The notes under the pieces are model-generated. The model was not told the origin of the DNA and did not search any database. It saw only the letters and a program-made list of their open reading frames with translations. 64,000 nt of DNA, taken from Plantactinospora endophytica. GTDB lineage: Bacteria > Actinomycetota > Actinomycetes > Mycobacteriales > Micromonosporaceae. A program made the position numbers and the translations under genes. This document shows positions 10,142 through 18,960 of this stretch, in pieces; the stretch's first letter is position 1, and the number at the start of each line of letters is the position of its first letter. Location of the stretch: positions 62,001 through 126,000 of the forward strand of contig NZ_BONW01000032.1 in the NCBI RefSeq assembly GCF_016862915.1, written 5' to 3'.

Positions 10142-11557
10142 ATGCCGATCGTGGGGCGGGTAGCCGAGCTGACGGAGCTGGCCTCGGCCTGGCAGCGGGC
10201 CACCGAGGGTCATCCTGAGCTGGCGGTGGTCTGGGGCCGGCGCCGGGTGGGCAAGACCTACCTGCTCACCCACTTCGCCCGGGACAAGCGGGCGGTTTAC
10301 TTCACCGCCACCCGACAGGACTCCGACGACCGGCAGCTTCGCCGGCTCGCCGAGGCGCTGCGCGAGCAACTCGGCGACGAGGTGGCCGACCTGGCCCCGG
10401 CGACCTTCCCGGACTGGGAGACCGCGCTGCGGTTCGTCGCCCGGCTGGCCCGCACCGACCCGCTGCTGGTGGTGCTCGACGAGGCGCCCCGGCTGACCGG
10501 CGGGCACGCCGACTTCGCCGACACCGTCTCAGCCGTCTGGGAGAATCACCTTCGCGACCAGCGGCTGTTGCTGGTGCTCTCCGGATCGGCGGTCGCGGTG
10601 ATGGAGCAGATGCTCGGCCCGCAGGGCGGGCTGCACCGCCGGGCCGGCGTCGAGCGCCGGATGGACCCGTTCCCGCTGCGGGACGCCCGGGCCTTCCTGC
10701 CCGACCTGCCCCCCGAGCAGTTCCTGGAGGCGTACGCGGCCTGCGGCGGCTACCCGCTGCATCTGAGCCGGTGGTCGGCGGGGCGCTCCAGCGAGGAGAA
10801 CCTGGACGAGCTGGCCTTCACCCCTGGCGGCCTGCTGCTACGCGACGCGCCGGACATTCTCTCCGAGGACCTCGACTGGCGGGGCGGCTACGAGCGGGTG
10901 CTGACCGCGATGGCCGGTGGGGCCCGGCGACGTTCCCGGATCGCCGGCCGGGCCCAGCAGCGGATCGACTACACCCTCGACCGGCTGCGCCGAGCCGGTT
11001 ACGTCCGCGCGGTACGCCCGGTCGGCGCAGGCGGCTCCGCCGATCCGATGTACGAGATCGCCGACGACTACCTCGCGTACTGGTTCGCCGTGCTGCGTGA
11101 CGACGCCGACCTGATCGACGGCGGCCAGGGGCCTGCGGTCCGGCGACGCACCTGGGGGCGCTGGCAGACGCACGTCGCCCGGGTCTTCGAAGCGGCGGCC
11201 CGGGAGCACGCCCAGCACCTGGTGGCCACCGGCGCCCTGCCGGCCGAAACCGTCGTCGGCCGCTGGTGGAAGGACGAGACCGCCGAGATCGACGTGCTTG
11301 GACTGGCCGGCGACGACCCCGTACTCGTCGGCGAGGCCCGGTGGCAGAGCAAGCCGCTCACCCTGCGCGACCTGACCGACCTGCGACGCCGGGCCGGCCA
11401 CCTGCCGCCGCCCGGACCGGCCGGCCTGACCTTCGGGTTCTGGTCACGTGGCGGTGGCGACGAGGCGCTGGCCGGCCACCCGGAGGTGCGCACCTTCACC
11501 CCGGCCGACATGCTGGCGGGCGCACCGGGTCGGCGGTCCGGCCGGCGCGGCAGGTGA
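10142..11557 (+). CDS. Archaeal-type MNS ATPase with C-terminal nuclease-fold (DUF234-like) domain
   Basis: A 471-residue protein. Residues 1-230 are a STAND/MNS-type P-loop ATPase: Walker A GRRRVGKT at 32-39 and Walker B LLVVLDEAPRL near 110. A winged-helix part (about 245-300) follows, then a C-terminal PD-(D/E)xK-like segment with EIDVLG and GEARWQ as possible active residues. Proteins of this architecture are common in archaea and actinobacteria but their role is unclear. The ATG follows directly after the repeat array at 10080-10132, suggesting tight control. Confidence 0.8.
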   Translation: MPIVGRVAELTELASAWQRATEGHPELAVVWGRRRVGKTYLLTHFARDKRAVYFTATRQDSDDRQLRRLAEALREQLGDEVADLAPATFPDWETALRFVARLARTDPLLVVLDEAPRLTGGHADFADTVSAVWENHLRDQRLLLVLSGSAVAVMEQMLGPQGGLHRRAGVERRMDPFPLRDARAFLPDLPPEQFLEAYAACGGYPLHLSRWSAGRSSEENLDELAFTPGGLLLRDAPDILSEDLDWRGGYERVLTAMAGGARRRSRIAGRAQQRIDYTLDRLRRAGYVRAVRPVGAGGSADPMYEIADDYLAYWFAVLRDDADLIDGGQGPAVRRRTWGRWQTHVARVFEAAAREHAQHLVATGALPAETVVGRWWKDETAEIDVLGLAGDDPVLVGEARWQSKPLTLRDLTDLRRRAGHLPPPGPAGLTFGFWSRGGGDEALAGHPEVRTFTPADMLAGAPGRRSGRRGR

Positions 11558-11706
11558 AATTCGGTGGAACAGGAGCTGAGCCGCAGGTAGTGTTGCTGGC
11601 CGCTTGACGGCCGAGGTGATAAAGCACCGCAGCGGACGTCCCCGCGCCGGGAGCCGGCCATCCGCCCCCGGACACGCGAGCGAGCAGCCGACGCGCTGAT
11701 GCGCCG

Positions 11707-13716
11707 ATGGGAACCAGCATGCCCGCACAGGATCTCGACACCGACCTGGAGTACGAACGCGCACACCTGGCCGCCTCCCGGGCCGCGCTGCGCCGGATGC
11801 GGGAGCACGCCGAGTCGCTCTTCCGCACCGGTCAGGACGTCGCCGGTGACGCGTACGCGGCCGAAACGCTCGGCCGGGCTCTCTCCCGGCGGGTCGCCGA
11901 ACTCGCCGACGACCCGAGTACCCCGCTCTTCTTCGGCCGCCTCGACTTCGCCGACGCCAACTACCACATCGGCCGGCGGCACGTCACCGACCCGGCCGGC
12001 GAGCCGATGGTGCTGGACTGGCGGGCCCCGATCTCCCGCTCGTTCTACCGGGCCACCGTCCGGGACCCGCAGGGGGTGCAGGTCCGGCGGCGGTTCGGCT
12101 TCGGCGCCGGCCAGCTCACCAGCTTCGAGGACGAACACCTGGACCGGGGCGAGGAGTACGGCACCGCCAGCCGGATCCTGACCGCCGAGATCGAGCGCCC
12201 CCGGGTCGGGCCGATGCGGGACATCGTCGCCACCATCCAGCCCGAGCAGGACGAGTTGGTCCGGGCCGACCTGGCCGACTCGATCTGCGTACAGGGTGCG
12301 CCGGGGACCGGGAAGACGGCGGTCGGGCTGCACCGGGCCGCGTACCTGCTCTACCTGCACCGGGAGCGGCTGCGCCGGTCCGGGGTACTGGTGGTCGGGC
12401 CGAACCGGGCATTCCTGTCCTACATCTCGGCGGTGCTGCCGGCGCTGGGCGAGGTCGAGGTGACCCAGTCGACCGTCACCGAACTGCTCGACACCCCGGT
12501 ACGCGGGGTCGACCCGCCGGACACCGCCGCGCTGAAGCACGATCCCCGGATGGCCGAGGTGCTGCGCCGGGCCCTGGCCGGACTGCTGCGTGCCCCGGAG
12601 GAGCCGATGGTGGTCTCCGACGGCTCGTACCGGTGGCGGATCACCGCCGAGGCGCTGCGCCGGGTGGTCGAGGAGGCCCGCCGGGAGGAGCTGCCGTACG
12701 CCACCGGCCGGGAACGGGTCCGGGCCCGGGTCGTCGGCCTGCTGCAACGGCAGTCGGAGGCGCGCCGGGGCGACTCTCCCGGCGAGGGCTGGCTGCGCCG
12801 GATGGGCCGGTCGAAGCCGGTCACCGAGTTCCTCGACCGCTGCTGGCCGGCGGTCACCCCGGACGGGCTGGTGCACCGGCTGCTGGCCGACCCGCAGGCG
12901 CTGGCCGCCGCCGCCGACGAGCTGCTCAGCGAGGCCGAGCAGGCCCGGCTGAGTTGGCCGAAACCGCCCCGGACCGCGAAGGCGACGAAGTGGTCCGAGG
13001 CCGACGCCGTACTGGTCGACGAGGCGGCCGGGCTGGTCGAGCGGCTACCCAGCTTCGGGCACGTGGTGGTGGACGAGGCCCAGGACCTCTCCCCGATGCA
13101 GTGCCGGGTGATCGCCCGGCGCAGCGAGCACGGCTCGATCACGCTCCTCGGTGACCTCGCCCAGGGCACCGCGCCGTGGGCCGCCACGGACTGGCGGGAG
13201 TCGCTGCGGCACCTCGGCAAGCCGGACGCCTCGGTGGTGCCGCTGACCATCGGGTTCCGGGTACCGGCGGTGGTGGTGGCGCTGGCCAACCGGCTGCTGC
13301 CGGCGCTGGCCGTGGACGTACCGCCGGCCGAGTCGCTGCGCCGGGACGGTGCGCTGGACATCCGTACCGTCTCCGATCTGCCGGCCGCGACGGTGGCCGA
13401 GGTGCGCGCCGCGCTGGAGCACGACGGCTCGGTCGCGGTGATCGCCGCCGAGGCCGAGGCGGACGGGCTGCGTGCCGCGCTGGCCGGGGCCGGGATCGCC
13501 ACCAGCACCGCCGACGAGGTCGAGCCGCCGGCCCGGGTCACGGTGGTGCCGGCCACCCTGGCCAAGGGTCTGGAGTACGACCACGTGATCGTGGTCGAGC
13601 CGGCCCGGATCGTGGCGGCGGAACCGCGCGGCCTGCACCGGCTCTACGTGGTGCTGACCCGGGCGGTGTCCCGGCTCGCCGTGCTGCACACCGAACCGCT
13701 GCCCGCACCGCTCTGA
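11707..13716 (+). CDS. helD: HelD-family UvrD-like helicase, RNA polymerase recycling factor
   Basis: A 669-residue superfamily 1 NTPase of the actinobacterial HelD class. The N-terminal coiled-coil arm (about 12-75) is followed by the HelD-specific VLDWRAPISRSFYRAT segment (102-117), Walker A GAPGTGKTA at 197-205, Walker B VVVDEAQDLSPMQ near 455 and a C-terminal LYVVLTRAVSRL motif. HelD proteins enter RNA polymerase, push out nucleic acid and in some actinobacteria protect against rifamycins. Alternative ATG at 11719. No rifamycin-associated inverted repeat was seen upstream. Confidence 0.88.
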   Translation: MGTSMPAQDLDTDLEYERAHLAASRAALRRMREHAESLFRTGQDVAGDAYAAETLGRALSRRVAELADDPSTPLFFGRLDFADANYHIGRRHVTDPAGEPMVLDWRAPISRSFYRATVRDPQGVQVRRRFGFGAGQLTSFEDEHLDRGEEYGTASRILTAEIERPRVGPMRDIVATIQPEQDELVRADLADSICVQGAPGTGKTAVGLHRAAYLLYLHRERLRRSGVLVVGPNRAFLSYISAVLPALGEVEVTQSTVTELLDTPVRGVDPPDTAALKHDPRMAEVLRRALAGLLRAPEEPMVVSDGSYRWRITAEALRRVVEEARREELPYATGRERVRARVVGLLQRQSEARRGDSPGEGWLRRMGRSKPVTEFLDRCWPAVTPDGLVHRLLADPQALAAAADELLSEAEQARLSWPKPPRTAKATKWSEADAVLVDEAAGLVERLPSFGHVVVDEAQDLSPMQCRVIARRSEHGSITLLGDLAQGTAPWAATDWRESLRHLGKPDASVVPLTIGFRVPAVVVALANRLLPALAVDVPPAESLRRDGALDIRTVSDLPAATVAEVRAALEHDGSVAVIAAEAEADGLRAALAGAGIATSTADEVEPPARVTVVPATLAKGLEYDHVIVVEPARIVAAEPRGLHRLYVVLTRAVSRLAVLHTEPLPAPL

Positions 13717-13957
13717 CCTCCCCCGCACCGACCTCGATCGTCTGGCCGCAGCGGTCTGGCCGCAGTGGTTCCGGCGGTGCGTTCGGGTGACCGGGGGGCG
13801 GCGCGGGTCCGCCTCGCGGGGGAACCCGGCGACGGACCGGCGGCGGGTCGGCTCGTCCACGGTGTCGAGACGGAACTCGGTACCGATGTGGACGATCCGG
13901 TGGCCCGCGCGGGCCAGACTTCAGGGGACAGACCACCATCCACCGGGGGAGGACCAG
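13717..13957. other. Leader region of the TTG-started serine hydrolase
   Basis: 241 bases without a gene. Near 13744-13772 a short direct repeat GTCTGGCCGCAG occurs twice. The remainder could be read as an N-terminal extension of the next gene, but the strong ribosome binding site at 13945-13953 argues that it is untranslated. Confidence 0.4.
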
Positions 13958-15265
13958 TTGTCCGCGTACCGTCCACACCAGTCCCGTCGGGACTTCCTGC
14001 GTACCGTCGCGGGGTCGGCCGTGGCCGCCACCGCCCTCGCCGCCGGCGCCTCTCCGGCGCTGGCCGGGCCGGTCGGCGCGACCCGGACCGGCACCGGCAG
14101 CCTGCCCGACGACGCGCTGCGCGACGCCCTGCGCGCGATCACCGACGCCGGGATGCCCGGCGTCCTCGCCGAGGTACGCGATGGCGCCGCGACCTGGCGC
14201 GGCGCGAGCGGCCTGGCCGACATCACCACCGGCCGGCCGATGCGGGCGGACTTCCAGCACCGGATCGGCAGCGTCACCAAGACGTTCGTCTCGACGGTGC
14301 TGCTGCAACTCGTCGCCGAACGCCGGCTCGAACTCGACGCGCCGCTGCGCCGCTACCTGCCCCGGCTCGCCCCGGACGGGGTGACCGTGCGGATGCTGCT
14401 CGCCCACACCAGCGGGATCAACGACTACGACCACGTGATCTTCGGCTCGGTGGAGAACATCGAGAAGTACCAGCACACCACGATCCGCCCGCTGGAGCTG
14501 GCCGGGATCGGGCTCCGGCAGGCACCGACCAACGCGCCGGGCGAGCGGCACTCCTACTCGAACACCAACTACGTGCTCGCCGGGCTGCTGCTGGAGCGGA
14601 TCACCGGGCGGCCGGCCGCCGTCGAGGTCACCCGCCGCGTGCTGCGCCCGCTCGGCCTGCGCCGGAGCTACTTCCCGGGTACGGAGCCACGGATCGACGG
14701 GCCGCACTCGGCCGGGTACGTGCCCTGGATCGACGGCACCCTGCGGGACTTCAGCGTCTACAACATGTCCTGGGGCTGGATGGTCGGTGACCTGGTCTCC
14801 ACCACCGCCGACCTGAACAGGTTCTTCCGGGCGCTGCTCGGCGGCCGGCTGCTTCGGCCGGCCGAACTGGCCGAGATGCGCCGTACGGTGCCGACCGACC
14901 CGGCCGACCCGGACGGGGTCGGGTACGGGCTCGGTCTGCTCGGCGTGCCGTTGCCGACCGGTCCCACCTGGGGACACGACGGTGTCGTACTCGGGCACCA
15001 GACCCTGTCGCTGCACTCGCCGGACGGTCGGCGCCAGGTCAGCGTCGGGATGAACGCCACCCACTACTGGGTACCGGGGCAGCCCGACCCGATCGGCGCG
15101 GCGCTGGGCCACTTCGTGGCAACCGCGTTCGGCGGTACGCCGGCACCGGCGGCGGCCACCCGGGGCCGTACCTCCGGGCACTGGTCGGCGGCCGGGCCGC
15201 TGACCGCCGCTCCGGGCGCGGCGACCCTGCACAACCCGCTGCCCGGCGCCCGCGTTCCCGGCTGA
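13958..15265 (+). CDS. Tat-exported serine hydrolase, class C beta-lactamase / D-Ala-D-Ala carboxypeptidase family
   Basis: 435 residues from a TTG at 13958, chosen because GGGGGAGGA sits 4 bases upstream and the protein then starts with a perfect Tat signal (SRRDFL at 9-14, Ala-rich h-region, cleavage near ALA-G at 36-37). The catalytic SxxK is S105-V-T-K108, the tyrosine motif Y200-S-N202, and a WGHDG box near 335 stands for KTG/HxG. Class C-like enzymes act on D-Ala peptides or esters outside the cell. A longer frame from 13787 would bury the signal sequence. Confidence 0.85.
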   Translation: MSAYRPHQSRRDFLRTVAGSAVAATALAAGASPALAGPVGATRTGTGSLPDDALRDALRAITDAGMPGVLAEVRDGAATWRGASGLADITTGRPMRADFQHRIGSVTKTFVSTVLLQLVAERRLELDAPLRRYLPRLAPDGVTVRMLLAHTSGINDYDHVIFGSVENIEKYQHTTIRPLELAGIGLRQAPTNAPGERHSYSNTNYVLAGLLLERITGRPAAVEVTRRVLRPLGLRRSYFPGTEPRIDGPHSAGYVPWIDGTLRDFSVYNMSWGWMVGDLVSTTADLNRFFRALLGGRLLRPAELAEMRRTVPTDPADPDGVGYGLGLLGVPLPTGPTWGHDGVVLGHQTLSLHSPDGRRQVSVGMNATHYWVPGQPDPIGAALGHFVATAFGGTPAPAAATRGRTSGHWSAAGPLTAAPGAATLHNPLPGARVPG

Positions 15266-15377
15266 CAACCGGGTCTCTCCGGCCGGAGGGTCAGGTCGCG
15301 TCGTGGCGCCGCATGGCCCTCCGGCCGTCGTGCCCGCCGGGCCGTCCCGGCGCCCGGCCGAGCCACCGAGTGCCCGA

Positions 15378-15423
15378 AAACTAGTTTGCTCGTCCACGGA
15401 CTTTGTGTTGTAAACTCGTTTAC
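15378..15423 (+). promoter_or_regulatory. Paired palindromes over a probable leaderless promoter
   Basis: Perfect 10-base palindrome AAACTAGTTT (15378-15387) and GTAAAC-TC-GTTTAC (15410-15423), centres 34 bases apart. The second contains TAAACT (15411-15416), a good -10, with the GTG start at 15424 placed where transcription would begin. The sites probably bind the winged-helix regulator encoded two genes downstream in the same operon (autoregulation); inference. Confidence 0.5.
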
Positions 15424-16164
15424 GTGACCGGGAACTTTAGCCACGAGTCGACCGACGAGCCCGACCCGACCGACGCCCGCGACGAGCTGCCGCCCGCCGA
15501 TCCGGCCGCCGCGCTGCGGCTGATCGCCGACCAGCAGGCCGAGGCGGCCCGCCGACTCAGCCCGAACCTGCTCTGGTACTACTGGCCCTGGGGCCTGGCC
15601 TGGCTGATCGGCTTCGGCCTGTTCTTCCTGCGCTTCGGGCCGGACGGCCGGGTCTTCGTCGACCTGCCCACCTGGCTGCCGCTGCTCGTCCTGCTCGCCA
15701 TGCTGGTCGCCGCCGGGATCATCTCCGGGATCGTCGGCGGTCGGACGTACGGCCAGGTCACCGGCGACTCCCAGCGACGCGGCCTCTGGTACGGGCTGTC
15801 CTGGGGCCTCGGCTTCAGCGGCATCAGCGCCGTACTCGGCCGGGTCGCCGAGCACCTGCCCGAGGACATCGCCGGACTGCTCTGGGCCGGCGTCGCCGTC
15901 GGGCTGACCGGCGCCCTGCACATGGCCGGCGGCGCCGTCTGGCTGGACCGCAACCTCTTCCGGCTCGGCGTCTGGATCAGCGTCATCAACATCGCCGGGC
16001 TGATCGCCGGCCCCGGCTGGCACGCCCTGGTGATCTCGGTCCTCGGCGGCGGCGGGATGCTGGCGGCCGGCGTCCTCTTCCTGATCCGCGACCGGAGGCG
16101 GGGCCAGGCTGTCACCGCCGGCCTGCCGGGCACCGCGAGCGGGAGCGCCCGGAGTGCCCGGTGA
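15424..16164 (+). CDS. Polytopic membrane protein of unknown function, ABC operon
   Basis: 246 residues. A hydrophilic acidic N-terminus (1-45) precedes about six hydrophobic segments (from LLWYYWPWGLAWLIGFGLFF onward) and a basic C-terminal tail. No catalytic motif. Start taken at GTG 15424 right after the palindromic -10, giving a leaderless message; an in-frame TTG at 15403 lies inside the promoter. First gene of a four-gene operon with a regulator, an ABC ATPase and a permease, so it may sense or assist the transporter. Confidence 0.75.
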   Translation: MTGNFSHESTDEPDPTDARDELPPADPAAALRLIADQQAEAARRLSPNLLWYYWPWGLAWLIGFGLFFLRFGPDGRVFVDLPTWLPLLVLLAMLVAAGIISGIVGGRTYGQVTGDSQRRGLWYGLSWGLGFSGISAVLGRVAEHLPEDIAGLLWAGVAVGLTGALHMAGGAVWLDRNLFRLGVWISVINIAGLIAGPGWHALVISVLGGGGMLAAGVLFLIRDRRRGQAVTAGLPGTASGSARSAR

Positions 16165-16481
16165 ACGGCCCTCCCGAACTCGACCCCGTGATCCACGCCC
16201 AGGCCCGACTCCGGGTGACCGCCACCCTCGCCACGCTGCACCACGGCGACCGGATCACCTTCCCCCGGCTCCAGGACATCCTCCAGATGACCGCCGGCAA
16301 CCTCTCGGTGCACCTGCGCAAACTCGAAGAGGCCGGCTATGTGGAGATCGTCAAGACCCACCACGGCCGTACCCCGACCACGCTCGTCGGGCTCACCCGG
16401 CGCGGCCGGTTCGCCTTCGAGGAATACACCCTCGCGGTCCGCGCCCTGCTCGATCCCGCTCAGACGGAGGAGAAGCCATGA
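16161..16481 (+). CDS. Winged-helix transcriptional regulator (HTH_34/ArsR-like)
   Basis: A 106-residue single-domain winged helix: RLRVTATLATLHHGDRITFPRLQDIL, then the recognition helix in TAGNLSVHLRKLEEAGYVEIVK and a wing with HHGRTPTTLVGLT. Such small regulators often accompany ABC-2 exporters. GTG 16161 overlaps the preceding stop as GTGA and its own stop overlaps the ATPase start as ATGA. Probable binder of the palindromes at 15378-15423. Confidence 0.85.
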   Translation: MNGPPELDPVIHAQARLRVTATLATLHHGDRITFPRLQDILQMTAGNLSVHLRKLEEAGYVEIVKTHHGRTPTTLVGLTRRGRFAFEEYTLAVRALLDPAQTEEKP

Positions 16482-17461
16482 TCCTCGCCCGCGCCGTCCA
16501 GGCCACCCGCCGGTACGGCGACGTCACCGCCCTCGACCGGGTCGACCTCGAACTGCCCGCCGGTGAACTCGTCGGCCTGCTCGGCCCGAACGGCGCCGGC
16601 AAGAGCACCCTGCTCAGCCTGCTGGTCGGGCTGCGCCGGGTCAGCTCCGGCCGGGTCGAACTGTTCGGCGGCGACCCCCGCGACCCGGCGTACCGCCGGC
16701 AGATCGGGATGACGCCACAGGAAACCGGGTTGCCGCCCACACTGCGGGTCGGCGAGGTGGTCGACTTCGTCTCCGCGCACTACGCCGACCCGGTACCCCG
16801 GACCGAACTGCTCGGCCGGTTCGGCATCGACGACCTGACCCGGCGGCAGACCGGCGGGCTCTCCGGCGGGCAGAAGCGCCGGCTGGCGGTCGCACTGGCG
16901 TTCGTCGGCCGCCCCCGGCTGGTCTTCCTCGACGAGCCGACCACCGGGCTGGACGTCACCGCCCGCCGCGAACTCTGGGACGGCATCCGCCAGTTCCACG
17001 CCGACGGCGGGACGGTGCTGCTGAGCAGCCACTACCTGGAGGAGATCGAGGCCCTGGCGCACCGGGTGGTGGTACTCGGCCAGGGTCGGGTGCTCGCCGA
17101 CGACACCGTCAACGCCATCCGCGACCTGGTCGGGGTACGCCGGGTCAGCCTGGTCGCCCCGGAACTGCCGGCACTGCCCGGGGTACGCGCCGTCGAGCGG
17201 ACCGAGGGCGTCACCCACCTGCTCACCACCGACGCGGACCAACTGGTCCGGGAACTGGTCGGCAGCGGAGTCCCGTTCTCCGGCCTGGAGATCCGGCCGA
17301 GCAGCCTGGAGGACGCCTTCCTGGCCATCACCGAGGCCCGGCCCGCCATTCCGGCACAGCCGCAGGACACCGCCACCTCGGCACAGCCGCAGGACACCGC
17401 CTCGGCACAGCCCGCCGCCGCGCGGTCCGAGCCCGTGCCCGCCCAGCCCGCCGACGTCTGA
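16478..17461 (+). CDS. ABC transporter ATP-binding protein, ABC-2 export type
   Basis: 327 residues: Walker A GPNGAGKST near 37-45, Q-loop TPQE, signature LSGGQKRR, Walker B LVFLDEPTTGLD and the H-loop SSHYLEEIE. After the NBD comes a regulatory domain ending SSLEDAFLAITE, then an odd C-terminal tail with two AQPQDTA repeats and Pro/Ala-rich sequence (about 288-327). ATG 16478 is preceded by GGAGGAGAAG. Works with the permease at 17477. Confidence 0.92.
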   Translation: MILARAVQATRRYGDVTALDRVDLELPAGELVGLLGPNGAGKSTLLSLLVGLRRVSSGRVELFGGDPRDPAYRRQIGMTPQETGLPPTLRVGEVVDFVSAHYADPVPRTELLGRFGIDDLTRRQTGGLSGGQKRRLAVALAFVGRPRLVFLDEPTTGLDVTARRELWDGIRQFHADGGTVLLSSHYLEEIEALAHRVVVLGQGRVLADDTVNAIRDLVGVRRVSLVAPELPALPGVRAVERTEGVTHLLTTDADQLVRELVGSGVPFSGLEIRPSSLEDAFLAITEARPAIPAQPQDTATSAQPQDTASAQPAAARSEPVPAQPADV

Positions 17462-17476
17462 CCGGAGGACCCGATC

Positions 17477-18214
17477 GTGCGACTCTCGCTCGTACACGCC
17501 AGATACCAACTGCTGGAGACGGTCCGGATCCCGATCGCGCTGGTCGGCAGCGCCTTCTTCCCGGCCGCCTCGATGCTCTTCTTCGTCGTACCGTTCAGCG
17601 GCGACGATCCGGTCGTCGCCACCTACGCCACCGCCGCGATGGTCACCTTCTCGGTGATGAGCACCAACATCTTCCAGTACGGCATCGGCGTGGCCGAGGA
17701 CCGGGCGCAGCCCTGGGACCCGTACCTCCGCACCCTGCCCACCGGAGCCGCACCCCGGTTCGCCGGCCGCATCCTCGCCGGGCTGGTGCTGACCCTGCTG
17801 TCGCTGATCCCGGTGGTGGTGATCGCGGCTGTCGGCACCGAGGCCCGGGTCACCGGCCCGGCGTTCCTGGCCGCGCTCGGCACGATCGTCGTGGTCGCGG
17901 TGCCGTTCACCCTGATGGGGCTCGCGATCGGCTACTCGCTGCCGAGCAAGGCGGCGATCGTGGTCGCCCAGGTGGTCTTCTTCCCGCTGGCGGTCGGCGG
18001 CGGACTGCTCTTCCCGCCCGAAGCCTCGCCCGGGTTCATCGAGGCGATCGCCCCGTACCTGCCGACCCGGGGTGCGGTCGAGCTGATGTGGGCGGCCGTC
18101 GGCGACTTCCAGGTCAGGCCGCTCTCGGTGGTCATGCTCGGCGTCTGGATCGTCGTGCTGTCCGCGATCGCCGGCTGGGCGTACCGGCGTGACGAGGGCC
18201 GCCGGTTCAGCTAG
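17477..18214 (+). CDS. ABC-2 type permease
   Basis: A 245-residue integral membrane protein with six predicted hydrophobic segments, matching ABC-2 permeases (N-terminal cytoplasmic stretch VRLSLVHARYQLLETVR, PFTLMGLAIGYSLPSKAAIVVAQ in the middle, C-terminal YRRDEGRRFS). GTG start with GGAGGA upstream, 15 bases after the ATPase stop. Exports an unknown substrate together with the ATPase. Confidence 0.9.
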   Translation: MRLSLVHARYQLLETVRIPIALVGSAFFPAASMLFFVVPFSGDDPVVATYATAAMVTFSVMSTNIFQYGIGVAEDRAQPWDPYLRTLPTGAAPRFAGRILAGLVLTLLSLIPVVVIAAVGTEARVTGPAFLAALGTIVVVAVPFTLMGLAIGYSLPSKAAIVVAQVVFFPLAVGGGLLFPPEASPGFIEAIAPYLPTRGAVELMWAAVGDFQVRPLSVVMLGVWIVVLSAIAGWAYRRDEGRRFS

Positions 18215-18294
18215 TTCCGGGGAGCGGCCGCGAGGTGGCCGAGGGGCTGCCCGGGTTGTCGACGGTGGCTAGACTGGTCGACGAAGGAGCATTG

Positions 18295-18588
18295 ATGGCA
18301 ACCGATCCAAATCAGCCCCTGAGGTACTACGGCGGGCTTGGCGTGATCGTGTTCGCGATCGCGCCACCGCTGATGCTGAGCCTGCTACTCAGTCAGGACA
18401 GTGCGCCTCGTTCCGTCGTCGCCCTGCTGGCGGTCGGCATCCCGGTCAACCTCGTCGCGGTCTACTTCGCGGTACGCGGGATGGCCGGATCCGTGCCGGA
18501 GGCCGCCGGGCGGCGGGTCGGGATCGGGCTGGCGCTCGTCGCCGTAAGCGGTGTCCTGATGCTCGGTGGCAACGCCTTACTCAGATAA
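18295..18588 (+). CDS. Small three-TM membrane protein, unknown
   Basis: A 97-residue protein with three hydrophobic segments (about 11-33, 40-62, 72-95). ATG 18295 follows GAAGGAG closely; a TTG at 18292 and a longer frame from 18235 are less likely. It lies 34 bases before the EspC-like gene and probably shares its transcript. Function unknown. Confidence 0.65.
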   Translation: MATDPNQPLRYYGGLGVIVFAIAPPLMLSLLLSQDSAPRSVVALLAVGIPVNLVAVYFAVRGMAGSVPEAAGRRVGIGLALVAVSGVLMLGGNALLR

Positions 18589-18622
18589 CGGCGAAAGACA
18601 CCGCTACCCCGGGGGGAGAGCG

Positions 18623-18958
18623 ATGACGTTCAAGGTGGATCCGGCGGCCCTACTCGGCTATTCCGCCCAGGTCGACCGGGCGAAGGAAGACGCTGTCGAG
18701 TGCCGGAAGTACTTTGCCGGCAACGCAGGTGACATCGCGTTCAGCGAGGGCGGCGTGATCAACCCGCTCTACTACCAGCATGCCGGCGTCCAGGAGAAGG
18801 TGAACGGCATGCTGAACCATCTGATCGACGTCCTGGAGAAGTCCAAGGCGGAGCTCGTGGCGGCGGCGCAGCACTACCGGGCCACCGACCAGACGGCAGC
18901 GGCCAACCTGGACGCGTCGTACCCGACGGTGCCCAGGCCCTCCGCCCGGAAGGACTGA
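18623..18958 (+). CDS. EspC-like / WXG100-type T7SS-associated protein
   Basis: A 111-residue all-helical protein of the size and layout of ESX-secreted EspC/WXG100 relatives: MTFKVDPAALLGYSAQVDRAKEDA, a central turn (GGVINPLYYQHAG) and a long second helix with MLNHLIDVLEKSKAELVAAAQHYRATDQ ending in a helical YxxxD-type motif (Y-R-A-T-D) that can act as a type VII export signal. Strong ribosome binding site GGGGGGAGAG. The ESX core machinery is not in this window. Confidence 0.75.
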   Translation: MTFKVDPAALLGYSAQVDRAKEDAVECRKYFAGNAGDIAFSEGGVINPLYYQHAGVQEKVNGMLNHLIDVLEKSKAELVAAAQHYRATDQTAAANLDASYPTVPRPSARKD

Positions 18959-18960
18959 CC

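Noticed and set aside
11558-11706. Rifamycin-associated element upstream of helD
   Set aside because: I looked for the known GC-rich 19-base inverted repeat and did not find it; only a short GGCC-N7-GGCC pair is present.
11068-12876. 602-codon minus-strand frame over the ATPase/HelD region
   Set aside because: Antisense to HelD and the ATPase, which have intact motifs.
13538-15397. 619-codon minus-strand frame over the Tat serine hydrolase
   Set aside because: Antisense shadow; the plus-strand enzyme has a Tat signal and a full catalytic set.
16881-17461. The Ala/Pro/Gln tail of the ABC ATPase as a frameshift
   Set aside because: The frame stays open with the expected codon pattern and ends 15 bases before the permease; AQPQDTA repeats are a simple in-frame duplication.
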